Assembly: GCA_902479205.1 (NCBI GenBank)
Contig: CABSNX010000111.1
Coordinates: 1 to 6,528 of the forward strand
Origin: an uncultured Collinsella sp.
GTDB taxonomy: Bacteria; Actinomycetota; Coriobacteriia; Coriobacteriales; Coriobacteriaceae
Length of the DNA: 6,528 bases
Direction of reading: 5' to 3'
Shown here: piece by piece, positions 1 through 5,685 of the stretch
Layout of the letters: every line of letters begins with the position of its first letter
Numbering within the stretch: the stretch's first letter is position 1
Program-made: the position numbers and the translations under genes
Notes under the pieces: model-generated
The model's database searches: none
What the model saw: only the letters and a program-made list of their open reading frames with translations
Told to the model about the DNA's origin: nothing

Positions 1-46
1 AGATACTGATCGGTCTCGTGGGCTCGGAGATGTGTATAAGAGACAG
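1..46 (+). other. Nextera i7-side sequencing adapter (artefact)
   Basis: This is not genomic. Bases 28-46 are the 19-bp Tn5 mosaic end AGATGTGTATAAGAGACAG. Bases 13-27 are the Nextera read-2 primer site GTCTCGTGGGCTCGG, bases 5-12 (ACTGATCG) are in the i7 index position, and bases 1-4 (AGAT) match the end of the P7 oligo. The order and spacing match the standard Nextera i7 oligo exactly. Translations crossing it yield the known junk peptide MCIRDR. Genomic sequence starts at 47. Confidence 0.98.
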
Positions 47-828
47 GCATCGCATTGCTCGCGCATGGCACGCCCCGGTTTGGGATCAGTCCCCGTCAGG
101 CAAAAGAACAGCAGCGCGCCGAGCGCATAAATATCGCTACGCACGCTCGTCTGCCCAAAACCGTACTGCTCGGGCGGCGCATAGGAACGCGTGCCAAACT
201 TAACGGTATCGGCATCGGCACCGTCACGCCAGACACGCGCGATCCCCAAATCAATAATCACCAACGAGGAAAAGGTCATGCCGGCATCGGGCGCATAGTT
301 CGCGCCCGACACGATGATATTCGAGGGCTTCAGATCGCGATGGATCACTGGCGCCGCCTCCCCCGCCGCCGCAAAGCCGGCATGGAGCTCGCTCACCGCA
401 TCGCACAGGACGGGATATAGCACACGGGCGTAATCGGGCGTCGCGCCCAGGCGCCCCACGAGCGCCTCGAGCGTCTCGCCTTCGACATATTCCATCACCA
501 CATCGAGCTCCTCGCCCGCGCGGCGGCAGTCGAAAATCCGGGGTAAGTGTTCAAAACGGCGTCCGGCCTGCTGAGCCGCAAACAGGCGCTCGTAGGCCCC
601 GCCAATCTGCGCCGAAGCATCGATACGCTTGCGGACAAAGGGGCCAAGCGAACCACCGCCAGAACCCTCAAAGTACACAAGCTCGGTTGTCTCGACGTCG
701 GAGCGCTTGAGCACGCGGTCTACGCGATAACTATCATCACGCTCGAGCGACGCCAGGTGCCCGGCAAGCGCGGCGGTTAACTCATCATCGTAATATGTTG
801 GGCTCTGAGTATCCATGGGGTCCATCAT
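47..828 (-). CDS. Ser/Thr protein kinase (eukaryotic type), 3' end missing
   Basis: The frame is open from 828 to the adapter junction at 47 (260 codons plus two bases), so the C-terminal end of the kinase domain and anything beyond it are lost. It should phosphorylate Ser/Thr on proteins in the cytoplasm. Visible kinase motifs, in order: a candidate ATP-anchoring Lys in FVRKRI (K67), a candidate helix-C Glu (E80), VVMEYVEGETL (hinge, about 110-120), the catalytic loop HRDLKPSN (163-170), DLG in place of DFG (193-195), the activation/P+1 segment GTRSYAPPEQ (212-221) and SDIYALG (231-237). The usual GxGxxG nucleotide loop is not recognisable; in its place is LKRSDVETTELVYF, with a Gly/Ser-rich hairpin (GSGGGS) after it. 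No transmembrane or PASTA region is visible in the part present. The start is uncertain: ATGs lie at 828, 825 and 816 and none has a strong SD; the first is used. It lies 85 bp downstream of the HTH gene on the same strand, which may be its regulator or target (inference). Kinase identity is firm; the target is unknown. Confidence 0.9.
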
Positions 829-832
829 AGCG

Positions 833-866
833 CAGGGCGCGGACACCCCATGGCATCCACGCCCTG
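833..866. repeat. Inverted repeat just upstream of the kinase start
   Basis: CAGGGCG (833-839) and CGCCCTG (860-866) are perfect 7-bp inverted arms around a 20-base loop. On the minus strand the structure ends 4 bases before the first possible kinase start codon and follows the HTH stop codon. It has no T-tract, so it is not a standard terminator. It could be an mRNA hairpin affecting kinase translation, or chance in GC-rich DNA. Confidence 0.35.
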
Positions 867-893
867 TTCGTTCGCATAGTTGTTTCGGCATTA

Positions 894-921
894 GCTAACT
901 CAGCCATCGGCCGCTAACTCA
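894..921. repeat. 9-bp direct repeat at the end of the HTH gene
   Basis: GCTAACTCA occurs at 894-902 and again at 913-921, 19 bp apart. The second copy contains the stop codon of the HTH gene; the first lies just past it and overlaps the palindrome TTAGCTAA (891-898). It looks like a small local duplication or a pair of binding half-sites. No function can be assigned. Confidence 0.4.
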
Positions 922-1336
922 CCGTCTCCTCGCCAAAGCGATACAGTTCCTCGTTGACCTTTTGCAGGCTGCAGCCGCGATCGATACAAAAGATGACAAT
1001 CGCATCGCGACGGTCCTTACAGTTGAGGACGCTTACCCCGGCAGCTGTCAGAGCGCGGTTGGTCTCCTTGAGCGTCAACGCCATCGCAAAGGCAATCTGC
1101 AGCACCTTATTACGGCTTGGGTGGCGCGCACCGGTAAAAATCTGATAACCAAAGGTCTCATTAAGGTCGGCCATGCGCACCACGCGCGAGCGCTCTAAGC
1201 CCTTTTCCTGTAGCAGCTGCTTAAGGTAGTCCGAAAGCGACGGGGCGGCAAAGTCGTGTTCTTTGATATAACCATCGATGTTTGGCGCGTCGAGGAGCTC
1301 ATTGAGCAACTCGTCCGTCAGCTTTTTATCGGGCAT
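914..1336 (-). CDS. Small XRE-like helix-turn-helix protein
   Basis: A 140-residue, probably cytoplasmic protein. Residues 33-100 look like a Cro/C1-type HTH: a first helix (LSDYLKQLLQEKGL, 35-48), then RSRVVRMADLNETFGYQIFTG (50-69), where the second and recognition helices should lie, then ARHPSRNKVLQIAFAMAL with the P-S/R-x-x-x-L-x-I-A spacing typical of XRE domains. The C-terminal part (105-140, including DRRDAIVIFCI and VNEELYRFGEE) is a small helical tail rather than a known sensor domain. The ATG is well supported by an SD (GGAGGTGAG, complement of 1341-1349) at good spacing. Its partner is likely the kinase gene 85 bp downstream; a short HTH protein beside a Ser/Thr kinase suggests a linked signalling pair (inference). 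It could be a DNA-binding repressor or a kinase adaptor. HTH fold is likely; role unknown. Confidence 0.8.
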   Translation of the reverse strand: MPDKKLTDELLNELLDAPNIDGYIKEHDFAAPSLSDYLKQLLQEKGLERSRVVRMADLNETFGYQIFTGARHPSRNKVLQIAFAMALTLKETNRALTAAGVSVLNCKDRRDAIVIFCIDRGCSLQKVNEELYRFGEETVS

Positions 1337-1359
1337 ACGACCTCACCTCCCCAGATCGC

Positions 1360-1388
1360 ATAGTAATCATGTTGTTTATTCTAGTTAA
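1360..1388 (-). promoter_or_regulatory. Candidate promoter for the HTH (and kinase) genes
   Basis: On the minus strand TTAACT (complement of 1383-1388) and TACTAT (complement of 1360-1365) are separated by 17 bp. Each matches four of six consensus bases of -35 and -10. The -35 overlaps the stop codon of the FxLYD gene, and the predicted transcript start would lie a few bases upstream of the strong SD of the HTH gene. A weak match, so read-through from the upstream gene remains equally possible. Confidence 0.3.
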
Positions 1389-1828
1389 AAGCCGCTCACA
1401 TCAGAACGTTCCCAGCTAGCAACCTGATCGGGAGATACCGTGCTCATCGCTTCGAACTTCCAGGTGCCGCCCGCTTTGAGATGGTTGGTGTTCGCAAGAG
1501 CCGTTCCCACCTGATTGCCGTCTGCGTCATACAGAACATACTCAATCTGAATGTAGCTTTGCTCTTTATCCGTATTATTGGTCAACGTGCCAGTGATCTT
1601 ATACGCAAACTGATTAGACGTATCACCGGCCTCATCCGAAACCGTATAGGGTTCTTGTGCCTCTTTTTGCTCCTCGACTTGCTGGGTCTGTTCGGCAGGC
1701 TTTGCTGCATCACCCGTAGACGAATCAGACGAGTTACCGCCCATAGAACCTACGACGCCGGCAACAACGAGCACCACGATGACACCCAGAATGATCTTGC
1801 CGATCGGCTTCTTTCCCTCTTTTGCCAT
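1385..1828 (-). CDS. Membrane-anchored FxLYD-like domain protein
   Basis: A 147-residue protein. A short Lys-rich N-terminus (MAKEGKKPIGK) leads into one hydrophobic segment (IILGVIVVLVVAGVVGSM, residues 12-29), then a low-complexity Ser/Thr/Gln/Glu linker (31-60), then a beta-rich domain (72-130) with the pattern of FxLYD domains: YKITGTLTNNTDKEQSYIQIEYVLYDADGNQVG, followed by a hydrophobic/polar strand and WKFEA. The positive N-terminus suggests the domain faces outward, held by an uncleaved anchor; there is no lipobox Cys. The start at 1828 is chosen because GAAGGA lies 6 bases before it; an in-frame ATG at 1873 would add 15 residues and has no SD support. FxLYD domains occur in small cell-surface proteins of Gram-positive bacteria whose function is mostly unknown. 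It lies 48 bp upstream of the HTH gene on the same strand. Confidence 0.8.
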   Translation of the reverse strand: MAKEGKKPIGKIILGVIVVLVVAGVVGSMGGNSSDSSTGDAAKPAEQTQQVEEQKEAQEPYTVSDEAGDTSNQFAYKITGTLTNNTDKEQSYIQIEYVLYDADGNQVGTALANTNHLKAGGTWKFEAMSTVSPDQVASWERSDVSGF

Positions 1829-1847
1829 TATGCATCCTTCCCACGAT

Positions 1848-1866
1848 CCGGCTACCGTGCCGGCAC
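1848..1866. repeat. Nested inverted repeats in the FxLYD leader
   Basis: GTGCCGGCAC at 1857-1866 is a perfect 10-bp palindrome, and CCGGC (1848-1852) also pairs with GCCGG (1859-1863) across a 6-base loop. Both lie 20-38 bp upstream of the FxLYD start codon. They could be an operator or alternative RNA hairpins in the leader. GC-rich palindromes of this size can arise by chance. Confidence 0.35.
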
Positions 1867-1895
1867 ACAGCACATCGTAGGAGGCAGCGAACTCA

Positions 1896-1924
1896 AATTC
1901 ATTAGCTGGGAGCTAATGTCGCAA
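1896..1924 (-). promoter_or_regulatory. Candidate promoter for FxLYD gene with operator-like palindrome in the spacer
   Basis: On the minus strand TTGCGA (complement of 1919-1924) and TGAATT (complement of 1896-1901) are 17 bp apart, matching four and three of six consensus bases. The spacer overlaps an inverted repeat, CATTAGCT-GGG-AGCTAATG (1900-1918), with perfect 8-bp arms. A dimeric repressor bound there would block this promoter. The palindrome is certain; the promoter match is weak. Confidence 0.3.
1900..1918. repeat. Perfect 8-3-8 inverted repeat (operator-like)
   Basis: CATTAGCT and AGCTAATG flank GGG. There is no T-run on either side, so a terminator is unlikely. It lies in the divergent region between the two oppositely oriented gene groups, which favours a transcription-factor site. 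The same 8-mer CATTAGCT also occurs at 889-896, in the gap before the kinase gene. Confidence 0.55.
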
Positions 1925-1984
1925 CACAGTTTGCCATCTGGCGCTCATTGAGTCCTTTTTTCTTCACCGAACTCATGCCTTTGT

Positions 1985-2034
1985 TGTTGACTATTAAACA
2001 TTTAGACGTAAACTGCTTTGTTACCTTGTCAACA
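1985..2034. repeat. Widely spaced inverted repeat bracketing the reductase promoter
   Basis: TGTTGAC (1985-1991) and GTCAACA (2028-2034) are perfect inverted 7-mers whose centres are 43 bp apart, close to four helical turns. The left arm overlaps the proposed -35 hexamer and the right arm lies just past the expected transcript start, before the SD. The arrangement suits a repressor bound at two half-sites or looping, but could be chance. Confidence 0.35.
1987..2014 (+). promoter_or_regulatory. Candidate promoter of the reductase-AcnX operon
   Basis: TTGACT (1987-1992, five of six -35 bases) is followed after 16 bp by TAAACT (2009-2014, four of six -10 bases). The local DNA is AT-rich compared with its surroundings. 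A start near 2021 would give a leader of about 30 bases holding the SD at 2038-2044. It is the best sigma-70-type match found in the divergent region. Confidence 0.5.
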
Positions 2035-2037
2035 TCT

Positions 2038-2053
2038 GAAAGGAACCTCATTG
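2038..2053 (+). promoter_or_regulatory. RBS supporting a TTG start for the reductase
   Basis: GAAAGGA (2038-2044) lies 6 bases before TTG (2051-2053), the standard spacing. The next in-frame ATG, at 2135, is preceded by TTGCGGATCGTCCCGC, which has no convincing SD. This favours the TTG start. Confidence 0.65.
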
Positions 2054-4372
2054 GGAAAAGACGTACTGGTGCAGCAACTCGTCGACTCATTCGACAACTG
2101 GCCCGCCAAAAATTCCGGTTGCGGATCGTCCCGCATGACGCAAGAGCTCTATCCTTTTGACAAGCTCTTCTCTCCCATCAAAATTAACAAGCTCACCGTC
2201 AAAAACCGCATTGTCATGGCACCGATGGGCAATATCGACATGTGCGAGGAAACTGGCCGTCCCAGTGACATGATGCTGCAGTACTTTTTCGCCCGCGCCA
2301 AAGGCGGCTGCGGCCTCATCACAACAGGACTCGTGCCGGTAAGCCACGGCATCGATACCACGGTCACCGAGCTGGACAAGCTCACCTATTTCCCGCGCAT
2401 CGATCGAAGCCGAACCGTTATGGCAGGCTGGCGCGACCTTGCCCAAGGTGTCCATGCCTTCGGATCGCGCATTTTTGTCCAGCTTACGGCTGGACTCGGC
2501 CGCGTGGGCAACCCGCAATGCCTCATCACGCAAAAGAGGTTTCCGGTCTCGGCGAGTTTCTTGCCTAACTACTACATCCCCGCCATTCCATGCATGCGCC
2601 TCTCGGACCAAAAGCTGCGCCGTATCGTAAACAATATCGGCCAAGCGGCGGCCGATGCCCATGCCATGGGTATCGATGGCGTCTATTTGCACGGGCACGA
2701 GGGTTATCTTATCGAGCAGCTCGGAAACCCCGCCTTTAACCATCGCAAGCTCGGACGTTATGCCGATTGGCGTCAATTTGGCCTCGATATGGTCAAAGAA
2801 ATCCGTCGCCGCGTTGGGCCTGACTACCCCATCATGTACCGCATCGACCTTTCGCTTGCACTCGAGGAAACCTATGACGAGCCGGTCATGAATTCGACCT
2901 ATCTGGGACGCATGCGCGGCGGCCGCACAGTCGAACAGACCCTGTGTTATATGGAAGAGCTCGTGGCGGCGGGAGTAGACATCTTTGACGTCGACCTTGG
3001 TTGCTATGACAACTGGTGGATGCCCCACCCGCCTGCAAGCATGCCCGCAGGCTGCTTCGTTCCCGTGGCGCGCGCCGTTCGGGAGCGCTTTGCCGCCGAC
3101 AATATCCGCTCCAATGCCGACCTTCCCGTACCCGTTGTCGCGGTGGGTAAGTTGGGCTACCCCGACATTGCCGAACGCGCCCTTCGCAATGGCGACGCCG
3201 ATATGATCATGCTCGGACGCCCGCTGCTTGCGGATCCCGAGTGGCCCAACAAGGCGGATGCCGGTCGCGTGGCAGATATTCGCCCCTGCATCGGATGCCA
3301 GGAAGGATGCCTCAACGAGTTTGTCGAAGGGGGCCATCCGCAGTGTGCCGTCAATCCACGCTGCAGCTTTGAATACCTCATGCCCCAGACACCCGCTCCC
3401 GCCATAGAACCCAAACGCATAGCGGTGATAGGAGCCGGACCCGCCGGGATGGTCTGTGCGCTAATCGCCGCGCGTCGTGGCCACGACGTAAAGCTCATCG
3501 ACGCCGAAAATGAACTTGGAGGAAAACTCCTCTCCGCCAGCGCCGCCCGAATCAAGTTCGACCTCGATAACTACCGATCATATCTTGTTCGACAGGTGCG
3601 CGAGCAGACAGAAAAACCCAACGGGAACCTGACACTTGAGCTTGGACGGGCAGCATGCGCCGAAGATCTTGCAAAAGCAGGCTTCGACGCAATCGTGTGT
3701 GCAACAGGCACTTCTAATGCGATACCGCCCATCCCCGGCCTTACGGAGCTTGCAGCATCGGGCCATGCCGTGCAGGCAACGCAGCTACTGCGCCAACCTG
3801 CACTGCTTGGCAACGCCAAAACCGTCGCCATCATTGGCGGAGGGGCCGTGGGCTGCGAGGTTGCCCAATGGCTCACCGTCGAACACGGCATACCACAGGT
3901 CAGCGTAATTGAAATGCTGCCTCATATGATGCAGGGCGCCTGTACGGCAAATCGTGGCCACCTACTCCATGCGCTCAGGGGACGCAATGTGCGGCTCCTC
4001 AATATGGCACGCGTCGAGCGCGCGGAGGTCGGCGGCATGCACGAGTCTGGAGCCCCAGCGAGGTGCGCGCGTCTCCACTTGAGTCGCAACTGCTACAAAA
4101 ACGTTCCCGACCCCTACATCTCGTGGTCACCGGTCTTGCCCGAGAACGTCGAAAACCCGCTTGCACCCAAAATCGGCAACGACTGGAAGCCGCTCGAGCT
4201 AACCTGCGACCTGGTAATCATTGCCTGCGGCGGACACCCCTACGACGCACTGTTCTACAAACTGCAGCAGACGCATGCCGCAGACGAGCTGCATAACATC
4301 GGCGATGGGTTTGCACCCGGCCGTGTGCTCGAAGCGGTCCGCGCGGCATACCGACTCGGCACCAATATCTAA
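2051..4372 (+). CDS. Enoate-reductase-like Fe-S flavin oxidoreductase (Old Yellow Enzyme / 2,4-dienoyl-CoA reductase type)
   Basis: A 773-residue cytoplasmic enzyme expected to take electrons from NAD(P)H through FAD and a [4Fe-4S] cluster to FMN and reduce a C=C (or similar) bond. Layout: an unusual 28-residue leader; an FMN TIM barrel, residues 35-410 (KNRIVMAPM at 52-60, FVQLTAGLGR at 142-151, HGHEGYL at 214-220, GLY-type glycines and LGRPLLADPEWPNK at 388-401); a cluster motif C413-x2-C416-x3-C420-x11-C432 followed by AVNP; an FAD Rossmann start GAGPAG (461-466); and a second nucleotide fold IIGGGAVG (594-601). It ends with NIGDGFAPGRVLEAVRAA, the family FAD/dinucleotide motif. The segment CYDNWWMPHPP resembles 2-enoate reductases such as those acting on cinnamate, more than E. 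coli FadH. Oddities: HGHEGY replaces the usual HxAHGY, the YGGS signature is absent (RYADW instead), and an extra loop lies at about 660-717. First gene of an apparent operon with AcnX, 21 bp upstream. A start at ATG 2135 (745 residues) is the alternative. Family is firm; substrate unknown. Confidence 0.92.
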   Translation: MGKDVLVQQLVDSFDNWPAKNSGCGSSRMTQELYPFDKLFSPIKINKLTVKNRIVMAPMGNIDMCEETGRPSDMMLQYFFARAKGGCGLITTGLVPVSHGIDTTVTELDKLTYFPRIDRSRTVMAGWRDLAQGVHAFGSRIFVQLTAGLGRVGNPQCLITQKRFPVSASFLPNYYIPAIPCMRLSDQKLRRIVNNIGQAAADAHAMGIDGVYLHGHEGYLIEQLGNPAFNHRKLGRYADWRQFGLDMVKEIRRRVGPDYPIMYRIDLSLALEETYDEPVMNSTYLGRMRGGRTVEQTLCYMEELVAAGVDIFDVDLGCYDNWWMPHPPASMPAGCFVPVARAVRERFAADNIRSNADLPVPVVAVGKLGYPDIAERALRNGDADMIMLGRPLLADPEWPNKADAGRVADIRPCIGCQEGCLNEFVEGGHPQCAVNPRCSFEYLMPQTPAPAIEPKRIAVIGAGPAGMVCALIAARRGHDVKLIDAENELGGKLLSASAARIKFDLDNYRSYLVRQVREQTEKPNGNLTLELGRAACAEDLAKAGFDAIVCATGTSNAIPPIPGLTELAASGHAVQATQLLRQPALLGNAKTVAIIGGGAVGCEVAQWLTVEHGIPQVSVIEMLPHMMQGACTANRGHLLHALRGRNVRLLNMARVERAEVGGMHESGAPARCARLHLSRNCYKNVPDPYISWSPVLPENVENPLAPKIGNDWKPLELTCDLVIIACGGHPYDALFYKLQQTHAADELHNIGDGFAPGRVLEAVRAAYRLGTNI

Positions 4373-4382
4373 CACGAAAGGA
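4371..4382 (+). promoter_or_regulatory. RBS of AcnX large subunit (AACACGAAAGGA)
   Basis: GAAAGGA at 4376-4382 is the SD. The ATG at 4382 overlaps it and cannot be used with it, so the ATG at 4394, 11 bases on, is preferred. The same 12-mer precedes the M20 gene at 6220-6231. Confidence 0.55.
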
Positions 4383-4393
4383 TGGGCTCACAG

Positions 4394-5671
4394 ATGAACC
4401 TGACCTCCCAACAACAAGCCCTGCTCGACGGCGCCAAGGGCCCCGCCATGGCCAAAGTAGTCAAGACCCTCGTTATGTACGGCGAGTGCTTTGGTGCCGA
4501 GCGCATGGTTCCCGTGACCGGCGCAAACGGTCATCTTGTCACAAGTTTTGGCCTCTCCATGCTCGGTCCAGTCTATGACCTTATGGATGAGTTGTTGAAA
4601 GACGGAGTCCTGTCCGGTCAGTCATTCTCGGTCGACCCGAGGCCTCTCGACCCCGCCGTCCCGGCCAACCCGCTGCAAAAGCTGCTGTTCAAGATTATGT
4701 ATTCCAAACAAGGCGATTATGAGGCACAGCTGCGCAGCATGGGCCTATTGGACAGCGATGCTTTCAGCTGCACCTGTTACCAGCCCGAAGTTGGCAATCG
4801 ACCCCAGCGTGGCGACATCCTAAGTTGGGCAGAAAGCAGCGCCGTGGTCTTTGCCAACTCCGTGTTGGGCGCCCGCTGCAATCGCAACTCCGGCATCATC
4901 GAGATGTTCGGCTCAATTGCCGGCTTTGTCCCGGAATTCGGCCTGCTCACCGACGAGGGCCGCAAGGCGACCTGGATCATCGAAGTCGACTGTAAGCGCA
5001 AGCCCGAAGCGCAAGTGCTTGGCAGCGCCATTGGCATGAAGGTGATGGAGGACGTCCCTTACATTAAAGGCCTCGACCGTTGGCTTGGCCGCAAACTCAC
5101 GCCCGACACGCAGGACTACCTTAAGGACATGGGCGCCGCCAGCGCATCGAACGGCGCTGTCGGGCTCTACCACGTAGACGGCATCACGCCCGAAGCCGTC
5201 GAGCAAGGCGAACAGCTCATAGCACCAGACGCCCAAATCTATCGCATTGACGACGCCGAGCTGGAACACATCCGCTCAAGCTACCCCATTATGTGGAAGA
5301 ACCCGGGCGCGCGCCCCAAGCTGGCCTTCATCGGCTGCCCCCATCTCTCGTCTGCACAACTCGCCCACTGGGCAGACGCCATCTGCGATGGGCTGAGCGC
5401 CTCCGGCAACTGCCGCGTGCAAGTACCCACCGTGCTGACCGCCGCCCCATCTGTGGCAGACGCCTTCCGCAAGACTGCGGCATACAGACGTCTCTCGACT
5501 ACCGGCGCCGTCGTCTCGAGCATCTGCCCGCTTATGTACACCAACAACCCGCTGTGCGGCAGCATGCCCATCATCACCAACTCCAACAAGTTGCGTACGT
5601 ACTCGGCATCGCGCTACTACACCGACGACGAGGTGCTCGCCTACGTCACCACCGGAAAACCAATCAAATAG
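4394..5671 (+). CDS. Aconitase X large (catalytic) subunit, DUF521
   Basis: A 425-residue protein, the normal size for the AcnX large subunit. With the small subunit it should form a cytoplasmic Fe-S hydro-lyase. Characterised AcnX enzymes are cis-3-hydroxy-L-proline dehydratase in bacteria and mevalonate-5-phosphate dehydratase in archaea. Family hallmarks: LVMYGECFGAERMVPV (about 27-42), a region with SCTCYQPEVGNRP (125-137), GDILSWAESSAVVFANSVLGAR (140-161), IGCPHLS (314-319) and SSICPLMY (375-382) followed by TNSNKLRTYS (395-404). Candidate cluster cysteines are C126 or C128, C315 and C378. The usual Thr after GAR appears to be Cys162 here (GARCNR), and the family's CTPY becomes CTCY; both may mark a subfamily with a different substrate. 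The start at 4394 follows from the SD position; ATG 4382 would add four residues. The small-subunit gene starts 14 bp after its stop. Co-transcription with a flavin reductase suggests dehydration coupled to reduction (inference). Confidence 0.9.
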   Translation: MNLTSQQQALLDGAKGPAMAKVVKTLVMYGECFGAERMVPVTGANGHLVTSFGLSMLGPVYDLMDELLKDGVLSGQSFSVDPRPLDPAVPANPLQKLLFKIMYSKQGDYEAQLRSMGLLDSDAFSCTCYQPEVGNRPQRGDILSWAESSAVVFANSVLGARCNRNSGIIEMFGSIAGFVPEFGLLTDEGRKATWIIEVDCKRKPEAQVLGSAIGMKVMEDVPYIKGLDRWLGRKLTPDTQDYLKDMGAASASNGAVGLYHVDGITPEAVEQGEQLIAPDAQIYRIDDAELEHIRSSYPIMWKNPGARPKLAFIGCPHLSSAQLAHWADAICDGLSASGNCRVQVPTVLTAAPSVADAFRKTAAYRRLSTTGAVVSSICPLMYTNNPLCGSMPIITNSNKLRTYSASRYYTDDEVLAYVTTGKPIK

Positions 5672-5685
5672 GAAGGCGACTCCTC

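Noticed and set aside
55..780. Plus-strand frames in the first 800 bases as genes
   Set aside because: The minus strand encodes a clear kinase with HRDLKPSN and DLG; the plus frames show no family features and no SD.
1481..1951. 156-codon plus-strand frame opposite the FxLYD gene
   Set aside because: Shadow of the minus-strand gene, which has a good SD, a membrane segment and a recognisable domain.
1902..1976. Possible 24-residue peptide on the minus strand in the divergent region (MSSVKKKGLNERQ...)
   Set aside because: Its AAAGG lies too close to the ATG for normal initiation, and nothing else supports coding; chance frame, though it ends inside the palindrome.
2087..3337. Long antisense open frame of 416 codons opposite the reductase
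   Set aside because: It mirrors a strongly conserved gene in GC-rich DNA, its translation is compositionally odd, and it resembles no family; a shadow.
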